This document shows, one piece after another, positions 1 through 6,325 of a stretch of DNA of 17,060 bases. The notes under the pieces are model-generated. The model searched no databases and was not told the origin of the DNA. It worked only from the letters and a program-made list of their open reading frames with translations. This DNA is from an uncultured Collinsella sp. (GTDB lineage: Bacteria > Actinomycetota > Coriobacteriia > Coriobacteriales > Coriobacteriaceae). Positions within the stretch are counted from its first letter, which is position 1. Each line of letters begins with the position of its first letter. The stretch covers positions 1-17,060 of the forward strand of contig CABUMU010000037.1 in assembly GCA_902492855.1 (NCBI GenBank), in the 5' to 3' direction. Position numbers and translations under genes: made by a program.

Positions 1-950
1 ATGAAGGAAACCGAGAAGATCGAGATCATGCATTTCGACCAGGAGGGCTATCTCGAGGACGGTAAGGCGCTCTACGAGACCGGCAAGAAGATGACCGCGC
101 TCGCCGACAAGGTCGCCGACGAGGGCTACGACGCCGTGTTCCTGATGGGCGTCGGCGGCACCTGGGACGAGCTCATGCAGCTCGAGTACCTCATGAACAA
201 GTTCGGCGACCGCGACCTCGAGGTCTACCTGATCCACGCCGCCGAGTGGAACGTCATGGGCCACAAGCGCATGACCGAGAAGTCCGTCGTGATCACCGCC
301 TCCGAGTCCGGAACCACCCCCGAGGTCCTCGAGGCCGTCAAGAAGATGAAGGAAAAGGGCGTGCGCGTCTACGCCATGACCAAGCCCGAGGGCCCCATCG
401 GCCAGGCTGTCGGCGCCGAGAACTGCGTCGCCATGGCTTCTGACCATGGTTCGGGCGGCTGTGAGAAGGGCTACTACCTCGCCGACTGCTTCGGCCTGCG
501 CCTGCTCAACCGCCGTGGCTGCTTCCCGCAGTTCGATAAGTTCATCGAGCAGACCAAGGACGTTTGGACCCACCTGGTCGACATCCGCAAGAGCTTCGAG
601 CCGCGCGCCGAGGAGCTCGCCAAGAAGTACGCCCTGGCCCCCTACACCATGTTCATCGGCTCCGGCGCCCTGTGGGGCGAGACGATCCTGTTCTCGATGT
701 GCATCCTGGAGGAGATGCAGTGGAAGCGCACCCGCTACATCACCTCGGCCGACTTCTTCCACGGCACCCTCGAGCTCGTGGAGCCGGGCGTCCCCGTGTT
801 CCTGTTCATGGGCGAGGACGAGAACCGCAAGCTCGACGAGCGCGTCCGCGCGTTCCTCAACCGCGGCGTGACCGGCGACACCGACATCAACATCATCGAC
901 ACCGCCGAGTTCGCGATCCCCGGCCTTGACGACGAGTTCCGCGTCATCGT
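1..950 (+). repeat. Left copy of a 950-base exact direct repeat
   Basis: Bases 1-950 are identical by eye to 5191-6140, in the same orientation at an offset of 5190. The identity may extend left beyond the window. It covers the deglycase coding sequence up to residue 316. Confidence 0.93.
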
Positions 951-1062
951 CTCCCCGTGGATTCTGACGGTGCTCGTGACCGACCGCCTGGCTCGCTACT
1001 ACGAGACGGTCACCAAGCACAACCTCAAGTATCGTCGCTACTATCACCAGTTCGACTACTAA
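1..1062 (+). CDS. frlB: SIS-family Amadori-6-phosphate deglycase (FrlB/GfrF/FraB-like), copy 1
   Basis: This 353-residue cytoplasmic protein has two SIS (sugar isomerase) domains, roughly residues 35-190 and 205-340, as in FrlB. The first has the phosphosugar loop MGVGGTWDEL and the stretch ITASESGTTPEV. E238 and H254 (in ADFFHGTLELVEPGVP) sit 16 residues apart, matching the catalytic Glu/His pair known from the fructose-asparagine deglycase FraB. The C-terminal RRYYHQFDY resembles the FrlB ending RRYYGGLVEY. The expected reaction is cleavage of a fructosyl-amino acid 6-phosphate (for example fructoselysine-6-P) to glucose-6-P and the free amino acid. The adjacent mannose-type PTS would supply the phosphorylated substrate, as in the Salmonella gfr operon. 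The ATG is base 1 of the window, so the gene is complete but its promoter and RBS are not visible. Bases 1-950 are identical to the second copy at 5191-6140. Family placement is firm; the exact substrate (fructoselysine, glucoselysine or fructose-asparagine) is inferred. Confidence 0.8.
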   Translation: MKETEKIEIMHFDQEGYLEDGKALYETGKKMTALADKVADEGYDAVFLMGVGGTWDELMQLEYLMNKFGDRDLEVYLIHAAEWNVMGHKRMTEKSVVITASESGTTPEVLEAVKKMKEKGVRVYAMTKPEGPIGQAVGAENCVAMASDHGSGGCEKGYYLADCFGLRLLNRRGCFPQFDKFIEQTKDVWTHLVDIRKSFEPRAEELAKKYALAPYTMFIGSGALWGETILFSMCILEEMQWKRTRYITSADFFHGTLELVEPGVPVFLFMGEDENRKLDERVRAFLNRGVTGDTDINIIDTAEFAIPGLDDEFRVIVSPWILTVLVTDRLARYYETVTKHNLKYRRYYHQFDY

Positions 1063-1108
1063 AGAAAACGGGTGCGGGAACGTGCCGGGCTATTGAGAGG
1101 AACACAGA

Positions 1109-1528
1109 ATGAGACAGTACATCATCGCCAGCCATGCGCACTTCGCTACCGGCATCAAGGAGAGCGTCGAGCTGCTCTCGGGCGCTCGCGACAACGTCCA
1201 CGATCTTTCGATGTTCGTCGATGGCCGCATGGACGTGGCCGAGGAGGCCCAAAAACTGCTGGCAGGCATGTCTGCCGACGATGATGTCGTTGTCTGCACC
1301 GACCTCTTTGGCGGCAGCGTCAACAACGAGTTCACCAAGATCGTCCAGACGCGTCCCCGCACGTACCTCGTTACCAACATGAACCTTCCTCTGCTCATCC
1401 AGCTGCTGTTCTCTGACGAGTCGGCGCCGGTTGAAGAGACGATTCGCGCCATCGTCGCTGCGGACGATACGCGCGTGAAGTTCGTCAACGATCTTTTGGT
1501 CGATGACGACGAGGAAGAAGAGTTCTAA
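1109..1528 (+). CDS. PTS mannose-family EIIA component
   Basis: This 139-residue protein matches the EIIA-Man fold. The N-terminal strand runs into IIASHAHFATGI, where H9 occupies the position of the phosphorylated His10 of E. coli ManX. The second signature, CTDLFGGSVNN near residue 65, corresponds to DTWGGSPFN in ManX. It would accept phosphate from HPr and pass it to EIIB in the cytoplasm. The RBS GAGAGG at 1095-1100 supports the ATG at 1109. It lies 46 bases after the deglycase and 57 before EIIB, so it is probably co-transcribed with both. EIIA is a free polypeptide here, not fused to EIIB as in ManX. The C-terminus is strongly acidic (VDDDEEEEF). Component assignment is firm; sugar specificity cannot be read from EIIA. 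Confidence 0.92.
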   Translation: MRQYIIASHAHFATGIKESVELLSGARDNVHDLSMFVDGRMDVAEEAQKLLAGMSADDDVVVCTDLFGGSVNNEFTKIVQTRPRTYLVTNMNLPLLIQLLFSDESAPVEETIRAIVAADDTRVKFVNDLLVDDDEEEEF

Positions 1529-1585
1529 TCCGTAGCACCTACTGACACGCCGTAAGACGGCACAAGACCTTTGGGGGGTCACATT

Positions 1586-2068
1586 ATGATTCAGCTACTT
1601 CGCGTTGACCATCGCCTGCTTCATGGCCAGGTCGCGGTCTCTTGGGTTCAGGGCCTCGTCTCCAACTGCATCTTCTGCGTGGGCGATAAGGTCGCCAACG
1701 ACCCGGTGTGGAAGACGACGCTCAAGATGGGCAAGCCTGCCGGCTGCAAGCTCGTCATCAAGGATATGGCGAATGCCATCGAGGCTATCAACTCGGGCGT
1801 GACCGACAAGTACAAGATGATCATCTGCGTTGCCACCATCGCTGAGGCAAAGCAGCTTGTTGAGGGCTGCCCGCAGATTAAGTCGGTCAACCTGGGCAAC
1901 ACCAAGCCCAAGGACGAGAAGCGCCCCGATGCTCGTCAGGTCTCTCGTCAGATCTTCCTGACCGCAGCCGAGGAAGCCGATGTGCGCGAGATGCTGGATC
2001 GTGGCGTTGAGGTCGAGATTCGACCCCTGGCCGATGACCCCAAGGTTGACTGCGCCAGCGTGCTCTAG
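1586..2068 (+). CDS. PTS mannose/fructose/sorbose-family EIIB component
   Basis: This 160-residue protein begins MIQLLRVDHRLLHGQVAVSW, the diagnostic start of PTSIIB_sorb domains. H13, in LLHGQV, is the phospho-acceptor His that receives phosphate from EIIA and passes it to the incoming sugar. The length of about 160 residues is normal for a free EIIB. The ATG at 1586 is preceded by a GGGGGG-type RBS at 1573-1578. An in-frame TTG at 1571 would add five residues but would place that RBS inside the gene, so I reject it. It sits between EIIA and EIIC in the usual order of mannose-family operons. Related Gfr-type systems carry fructoselysine and glucoselysine, which agrees with the flanking deglycases; substrate remains inference. 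Confidence 0.93.
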   Translation: MIQLLRVDHRLLHGQVAVSWVQGLVSNCIFCVGDKVANDPVWKTTLKMGKPAGCKLVIKDMANAIEAINSGVTDKYKMIICVATIAEAKQLVEGCPQIKSVNLGNTKPKDEKRPDARQVSRQIFLTAAEEADVREMLDRGVEVEIRPLADDPKVDCASVL

Positions 2069-2079
2069 GCGTTTGAATT

Positions 2080-2099
2080 CGAAGAGTCTGAGCTCTTCG
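2080..2099 (+). other. Small intercistronic hairpin between EIIB and EIIC
   Basis: Bases 2080-2086 (CGAAGAG) pair perfectly with 2093-2099 (CTCTTCG) around a 6-base loop. There is no T-run, so it is not a classical terminator. It could mark mRNA processing or differential stability between EIIB and EIIC, which is inference only. Confidence 0.35.
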
Positions 2100-2126
2100 T
2101 AGTGTCCTATTAGGAAAGGGGGATGT

Positions 2127-2900
2127 ATGCTTACCCAAGCAATCCTCATCGGACTTATCGCCGCATTTGGTAAGTTCGACTTCCAGCTCGGTACGCTCTA
2201 TGCGTTCCGCCCCATCGTCCTGTGCCCGCTCGTGGGTCTGGTGCTGGGGGACCTGCAGTCCGGCCTCGCGATCGGTGCGAGTCTGGAGCTGCTGTTCATG
2301 GGCTCGATCTCCATCGGCGCCTACGTGCCGCCTGATGAGACGATCGGCGGCGTGCTCGCCTGCGCCTTCGCTATCCAGCTGGGCCAGAGCACCGAGGCAG
2401 CCATCGCGCTTGCCATGCCCATCGCCACGCTGTGCCTTGCCATCAAGAATATCCTCAACGCCGCCCTGCCGATCCTGGTTGACCGCGCTGATGTCTTCTC
2501 CGGCCAGGGAAACCTTAAGGGTGTCTATGCGATGCACTTCCTGATCGGTTTAACCGGCATCATCATGGCGTTCCTGCTGTGCTCGCTGTCGTTCTATCTG
2601 GGTGCTGACGCTATCCAGGGCGTGCTCGACTTTATCCCCGACTTTGTTCTTGCTGGCTTTGGCGTTGCCGCCAACATCCTGCCGGCCATGGGCTTCGCCA
2701 TGCTCGGCCGCCTGGTGCTCACCAAGCAGCTCGTGCCCTTCTACTTCCTGGGCTTCCTGCTGTGCTCCTACGCCAACGTGCCCGTCCTGGGCGTCGCCCT
2801 GATCGCCATCATCATCGGCATCGACAAGTTCGACCTGCTCGGCCTGGGCGGAGCCCAGCCCCAGCTCTCCGCGGAAGGGGATGAGGACGATGACTTCTAG
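2127..2900 (+). CDS. PTS mannose-family EIIC permease subunit
   Basis: This 257-residue integral membrane protein belongs to the EII-Sor (EIIC-Man) family. It consists of hydrophobic segments with the family signature GASLELLFMGSISIGAYVPP near residues 51-70, matching GGTLELIALGWMNIGAAVAP in ManY. With EIID it forms the membrane channel that transports the substrate phosphorylated by EIIB. The ATG at 2127 follows GGAAAGGGGG (2113-2122); an ATG at 2123 is out of frame. The 3' end overlaps the start of EIID, indicating translational coupling. The C-terminus is acidic (GDEDDDF). Codon use shifts inside the gene: before about base 2665 many codons end in T (ttt, gtt, ctt, gct), whereas after it nearly all end in G or C, like EIID. 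Confidence 0.93.
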   Translation: MLTQAILIGLIAAFGKFDFQLGTLYAFRPIVLCPLVGLVLGDLQSGLAIGASLELLFMGSISIGAYVPPDETIGGVLACAFAIQLGQSTEAAIALAMPIATLCLAIKNILNAALPILVDRADVFSGQGNLKGVYAMHFLIGLTGIIMAFLLCSLSFYLGADAIQGVLDFIPDFVLAGFGVAANILPAMGFAMLGRLVLTKQLVPFYFLGFLLCSYANVPVLGVALIAIIIGIDKFDLLGLGGAQPQLSAEGDEDDDF

Positions 2901-3714
2901 TCCCGAGAACAAGATCACGCGCTCCGACCTCGTCAAGAGCGCCGTCAACGTCGGCGCCCTGGGCATGGAGTTCTCCTGGACCTACTACAAGCAGATGAAC
3001 ATCGCCTTCTGCCTGATGGTCGCCAACATGCTCAAGAAGATCTACGCCGGCCGCCCCGACGACTACGCCGAGGCCCTGCACCGCCACTGCGCGTTCTTCA
3101 ACATCACCGTCCAGTTCGCCCCGTTCGTCGGCGGCATCGCGATGGCCATGGAGGAGAAGGTCGCCCGCGGCGAGATCGAGCCCGAGAGCGTCAACGACGT
3201 CAAGGCCGCCCTCATGGGCCCGCTGTCCGGCATCGGCGACTCCATCTTCCTGTCGACGCTGCGCGTGGTCGCCGCCGCGGTGGGCATCAGCCTGTGCCAG
3301 GCCGGCAACCCCTTCGGCCCCATCGCCTTCCTGCTCATCTACAACGTCCCCGGCTTCGCGCTGCGCGTCTGGGGCGCCGTCAAGGGCTACGAGCTGGGCG
3401 TGGGCTTCCTGGACGAGGCCCAGAGGACCGGCCTCATGCAGAAGATCATGACCTGCGTGGGCATCGTGGGCGTCATGGTCGTGGGCGCCATGTGCAAGGA
3501 CATGTTCTGGGCCAGCATCCCGGTCGCCATCGGCTCGGGCGACGACGCCCAGACCCTCCAGGACATCCTGGACGGCATCATGCCCGGCATGCTCGGCATG
3601 ATCGCCTTCTGGCTGTACTACTGGCTGCTGTCCAAGAAGATCAACCCCATGGTGCTGATCGTGGCCACCATGGTCGTGGGCATCATCGGCGCGTTCTTCG
3701 GCGTGCTGGCGTAA
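2881..3714 (+). CDS. PTS mannose-family EIID permease subunit
   Basis: This 277-residue protein matches EIID-Man (ManZ-like): KITRSDLVKSAVNVGAL then FSWTYYKQMN near the N-terminus, RHCAFFNITVQFAPFVGGI, LMGPLSGIGDSIFLSTLR in the middle, and ILDGIMPGMLGMIAFWLYYW plus KKINPMVLIV at the hydrophobic C-terminal end. It forms the membrane complex with EIIC. The gene overlaps the EIIC end. The start may be ATG 2881 (GGA at 2873-2875) or ATG 2890, which would use GAAGGGG ending at 2880 with a 9-base spacer and give 274 residues; the two cannot be separated by eye. After the first few codons almost every third position is G or C, clearly stricter than EIIA, EIIB or the MFS gene. A terminator follows at 3749-3788. 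Confidence 0.92.
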   Translation: MRTMTSSPENKITRSDLVKSAVNVGALGMEFSWTYYKQMNIAFCLMVANMLKKIYAGRPDDYAEALHRHCAFFNITVQFAPFVGGIAMAMEEKVARGEIEPESVNDVKAALMGPLSGIGDSIFLSTLRVVAAAVGISLCQAGNPFGPIAFLLIYNVPGFALRVWGAVKGYELGVGFLDEAQRTGLMQKIMTCVGIVGVMVVGAMCKDMFWASIPVAIGSGDDAQTLQDILDGIMPGMLGMIAFWLYYWLLSKKINPMVLIVATMVVGIIGAFFGVLA

Positions 3715-3748
3715 GGGCCCGGCTGCATAGATTTTCGTTGCAACCTGG

Positions 3749-3788
3749 AAAGGGGATGGAGCAGGCCTATGCCCTCCATCCCCTTTTT
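3749..3788 (+). terminator. Rho-independent terminator after EIID
   Basis: Bases 3749-3760 (AAAGGGGATGGA) pair perfectly with 3775-3786 (TCCATCCCCTTT), followed by more T residues. It closes the deglycase-PTS transcription unit 34 bases after EIID. The RBS of the MFS gene (GAAGGAG, 3794-3800) follows immediately, so the MFS gene depends on read-through or on a promoter within or just upstream of this segment. Confidence 0.8.
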
Positions 3789-3805
3789 GTATAGAAGGAG
3801 TTCGT

Positions 3806-5020
3806 ATGTTCGCGAAGGATCGCGAAGCAATGCGCCTGACGCCGGCAGAGGTCAGGCTGATTCTCATTGAGTCCCTGCAGTGGTGCGCCAACAACGCGGT
3901 CTACTTTTTGGGGCTTATCGGTGCGGCCACGTATGATCTGGCCGGCACGGCCTTTTTGGTTGCCGCCATTACGCTCGTGCGCAATCTTATGACGTCGGCG
4001 GGCAATATGGTGTCGGGCTCGGTCATCGATCGCTTTGGACCGCGCCGGACGTCATTTGTGACGTGCGTGATTACGGCTGTGCTATCGCTTGGCGTGGGGT
4101 TGGCGCCGCTGTCTGTCCCCGGGCTTGTGTTTGCCGCGTGCGTCTTGGGGCTTGCGGGCGGCTTTATCAACACCTGCACGCATGCGTTTCCGGGATACCT
4201 GGAGTCGACCACCGAGGGCCGTACCCGCGTGAACGGTCTCATGGTGTTCTACAGCAATATCGCCTATACCGCTGGCCCGCTGCTCGGCGGTGCCATCGTG
4301 AGCTGTTTTGCCACGCAATCGGTCTATCTGCTCATGGCGGGCATGATGGGCGTGGCGGCCGTGCTCTCCTTGGGCTGTCACGAGTGCGTTGTTCCCGCAA
4401 AAGGGGAAAAGCCGAAGGGCGGTATTCTGGGCGGCATGGCCGAGGGTGCGCGACTTACGTTTCGCGACCACGACCTGCGCCTCATCTTTATCTCGGGCTT
4501 TTTGGGATTCTTTGCGTTTGGCGCGTTTGATTCGCTTGAGTCGTTGTTCTACCGTGATGTGCTCAACGTGGATATCGTCTGGCTGGGCTGGCTGTCCTCG
4601 GTCGTGGGCCTCACTTCCTCGGTGGGCGCGTTCATCCTGACCAAGCTTTCTGCTCGCCATGTCAACCTACGATTGCTGCTCGGCGCGCTCATGGCCGTGG
4701 GCATTGGGTCCATGGTGTACGTGGGCACCGATATGCTGGGGGTCGCGATTGTCGGTCAGGCGATTAACGGTCTGGCCTGGGGATTCCTGGAACCGCTGCA
4801 GATGATCTTGATTCAGGAGCGCGCTGACATCAAATACCTGGGGCGCATTACCGGCTTTGTGCGTTTTGGCCTGATGAGCGCCGGCGTGCTGCCGCTGCTG
4901 GCGGCTCCGTTTTTGGCGGAGGCTTTGGGTGTCCAGACGGTACTGTTTGGGGCATCGACCATTATTGCGCTGGTAGGAACGCTGTTCTTTGTCACACAAG
5001 GGAGGCGCCAGAGGCGTTAG
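3806..5020 (+). CDS. Major facilitator superfamily transporter, substrate unknown
   Basis: This 404-residue membrane protein has about twelve hydrophobic segments in two halves, separated by a charged loop near residues 195-225. The MFS motif A is visible between the second and third segments as SGSVIDRFGPRRTSF (D75, R76, R80, R81). It has no signal peptide or extra domain. The ATG at 3806 has a good RBS (GAAGGAG, 3794-3800). Codons such as ttt and ggg are frequent, unlike the nearly pure G/C third positions of the flanking EIID and deglycase, suggesting a separate history. It lies between the PTS terminator and the second deglycase. Deglycation releases an amino acid, so amino acid or product efflux is one idea and uptake of a second substrate another; neither is shown by the sequence. 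Fold assignment is firm, function open. Confidence 0.85.
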   Translation: MFAKDREAMRLTPAEVRLILIESLQWCANNAVYFLGLIGAATYDLAGTAFLVAAITLVRNLMTSAGNMVSGSVIDRFGPRRTSFVTCVITAVLSLGVGLAPLSVPGLVFAACVLGLAGGFINTCTHAFPGYLESTTEGRTRVNGLMVFYSNIAYTAGPLLGGAIVSCFATQSVYLLMAGMMGVAAVLSLGCHECVVPAKGEKPKGGILGGMAEGARLTFRDHDLRLIFISGFLGFFAFGAFDSLESLFYRDVLNVDIVWLGWLSSVVGLTSSVGAFILTKLSARHVNLRLLLGALMAVGIGSMVYVGTDMLGVAIVGQAINGLAWGFLEPLQMILIQERADIKYLGRITGFVRFGLMSAGVLPLLAAPFLAEALGVQTVLFGASTIIALVGTLFFVTQGRRQRR

Positions 5021-5038
5021 CTATACATTCAATTCTAA

Positions 5039-5108
5039 TTTAATACCACTCACCAGAGAATTTCGACCGTTCACCGAGGATTGGAGCAGATTGATAAGTG
5101 GTATTAAA
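5039..5108 (+). promoter_or_regulatory. Inverted-repeat operator upstream of the second deglycase
   Basis: Bases 5039-5050 (TTTAATACCACT) are the exact reverse complement of 5097-5108 (AGTGGTATTAAA), separated by 46 bases. A related half-site, ATTGGTATC, occurs at 5132-5140 just after the -10 element. The right arm overlaps the likely -35 region. The wide spacing suggests two operator sites for a dimeric repressor, or looping, rather than one compact palindrome. TGGTAT-type half-sites resemble those of HutC-subgroup GntR regulators, the group that includes FrlR; that link is inference, and no regulator gene lies in the window. Confidence 0.55.
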
Positions 5109-5133
5109 AACACATCAGGTGTATGTCTATAAT
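5104..5133 (+). promoter_or_regulatory. Promoter of the second deglycase gene
   Basis: A perfect -10 element TATAAT lies at 5128-5133, with a weak -35 TTAAAA at 5104-5109 and an 18-base spacer. Transcription would begin near 5140, giving a leader of about 50 bases before the ATG at 5191. The segment 5021-5190 is visibly AT-rich compared with its surroundings. The -35 lies within the right arm of the inverted-repeat operator, as expected for a regulated promoter. Confidence 0.6.
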
Positions 5134-5190
5134 TGGTATCGAAAAGAAACGCGATGTATAGAGTTGCGTGCAGGACAGAAAGGAAAAGCC

Positions 5191-6140
5191 ATGAAGGAAA
5201 CCGAGAAGATCGAGATCATGCATTTCGACCAGGAGGGCTATCTCGAGGACGGTAAGGCGCTCTACGAGACCGGCAAGAAGATGACCGCGCTCGCCGACAA
5301 GGTCGCCGACGAGGGCTACGACGCCGTGTTCCTGATGGGCGTCGGCGGCACCTGGGACGAGCTCATGCAGCTCGAGTACCTCATGAACAAGTTCGGCGAC
5401 CGCGACCTCGAGGTCTACCTGATCCACGCCGCCGAGTGGAACGTCATGGGCCACAAGCGCATGACCGAGAAGTCCGTCGTGATCACCGCCTCCGAGTCCG
5501 GAACCACCCCCGAGGTCCTCGAGGCCGTCAAGAAGATGAAGGAAAAGGGCGTGCGCGTCTACGCCATGACCAAGCCCGAGGGCCCCATCGGCCAGGCTGT
5601 CGGCGCCGAGAACTGCGTCGCCATGGCTTCTGACCATGGTTCGGGCGGCTGTGAGAAGGGCTACTACCTCGCCGACTGCTTCGGCCTGCGCCTGCTCAAC
5701 CGCCGTGGCTGCTTCCCGCAGTTCGATAAGTTCATCGAGCAGACCAAGGACGTTTGGACCCACCTGGTCGACATCCGCAAGAGCTTCGAGCCGCGCGCCG
5801 AGGAGCTCGCCAAGAAGTACGCCCTGGCCCCCTACACCATGTTCATCGGCTCCGGCGCCCTGTGGGGCGAGACGATCCTGTTCTCGATGTGCATCCTGGA
5901 GGAGATGCAGTGGAAGCGCACCCGCTACATCACCTCGGCCGACTTCTTCCACGGCACCCTCGAGCTCGTGGAGCCGGGCGTCCCCGTGTTCCTGTTCATG
6001 GGCGAGGACGAGAACCGCAAGCTCGACGAGCGCGTCCGCGCGTTCCTCAACCGCGGCGTGACCGGCGACACCGACATCAACATCATCGACACCGCCGAGT
6101 TCGCGATCCCCGGCCTTGACGACGAGTTCCGCGTCATCGT
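5191..6140 (+). repeat. Right copy of the 950-base exact direct repeat
   Basis: This is the second copy of the repeat at 1-950. The identity begins at the ATG or earlier (the left flank of copy 1 is not visible) and ends abruptly at 6140, after which 17 of the next 46 bases differ. Confidence 0.93.
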
Positions 6141-6252
6141 GTCTCCGTGGATCCTTTCCTCGCTGATCACCGATCGCCTTGCCGCTTACTACGAGACGGT
6201 CACCAAGCACAACCTCAACTACCGTCGCTACTATCACCAGTTCGACTACTAA
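5191..6252 (+). CDS. frlB: SIS-family Amadori-6-phosphate deglycase (FrlB/GfrF/FraB-like), copy 2
   Basis: This 353-residue protein equals copy 1 except for five residues near the C-terminus (ILSSLITDRLAAYY versus ILTVLVTDRLARYY, and Asn instead of Lys in the NLxYRRYY tail). All catalytic candidates (E238, H254) are shared. I chose the ATG at 5191 because the RBS AGAAAGGA (5177-5184) precedes it and the other copy starts at the same codon; the frame is open upstream to 5098 but that part is leader. Unlike copy 1 it has a visible promoter and operator. In Salmonella the gfr operon has two deglycases with different substrates (fructoselysine-6-P and glucoselysine-6-P); here the copies are too similar to assume different specificity, so dosage or separate regulation is more likely. 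A terminator-like hairpin follows, then the FrlC-like gene. Confidence 0.82.
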   Translation: MKETEKIEIMHFDQEGYLEDGKALYETGKKMTALADKVADEGYDAVFLMGVGGTWDELMQLEYLMNKFGDRDLEVYLIHAAEWNVMGHKRMTEKSVVITASESGTTPEVLEAVKKMKEKGVRVYAMTKPEGPIGQAVGAENCVAMASDHGSGGCEKGYYLADCFGLRLLNRRGCFPQFDKFIEQTKDVWTHLVDIRKSFEPRAEELAKKYALAPYTMFIGSGALWGETILFSMCILEEMQWKRTRYITSADFFHGTLELVEPGVPVFLFMGEDENRKLDERVRAFLNRGVTGDTDINIIDTAEFAIPGLDDEFRVIVSPWILSSLITDRLAAYYETVTKHNLNYRRYYHQFDY

Positions 6253-6275
6253 GAGCAAATAACGTTTGTGTAATT

Positions 6276-6309
6276 GGGCCCCGCTCCTATATGGAACGGG
6301 GCCCCGTTT
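6276..6309 (+). terminator. Strong GC hairpin after the second deglycase, probable terminator
   Basis: Bases 6276-6283 (GGGCCCCG) pair with 6297-6304 (CGGGGCCC), with an inner TCC/GGA pairing and a TATAT loop, followed by GTTTGGGTT. The T-tract is short, so termination may be partial, allowing read-through into the epimerase gene 17 bases on. Confidence 0.6.
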
Positions 6310-6325
6310 GGGTTGGAGAGTAATT

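Noticed and set aside
5098..5190. An N-terminal extension of deglycase copy 2
   Set aside because: It would translate the promoter and leader; the ATG at 5191 matches the start of copy 1 and has an RBS.
6266..6325. An N-terminal extension of the FrlC-like protein
   Set aside because: The extension lies in the GC hairpin after the deglycase and has no RBS; ATG 6326 is well placed.
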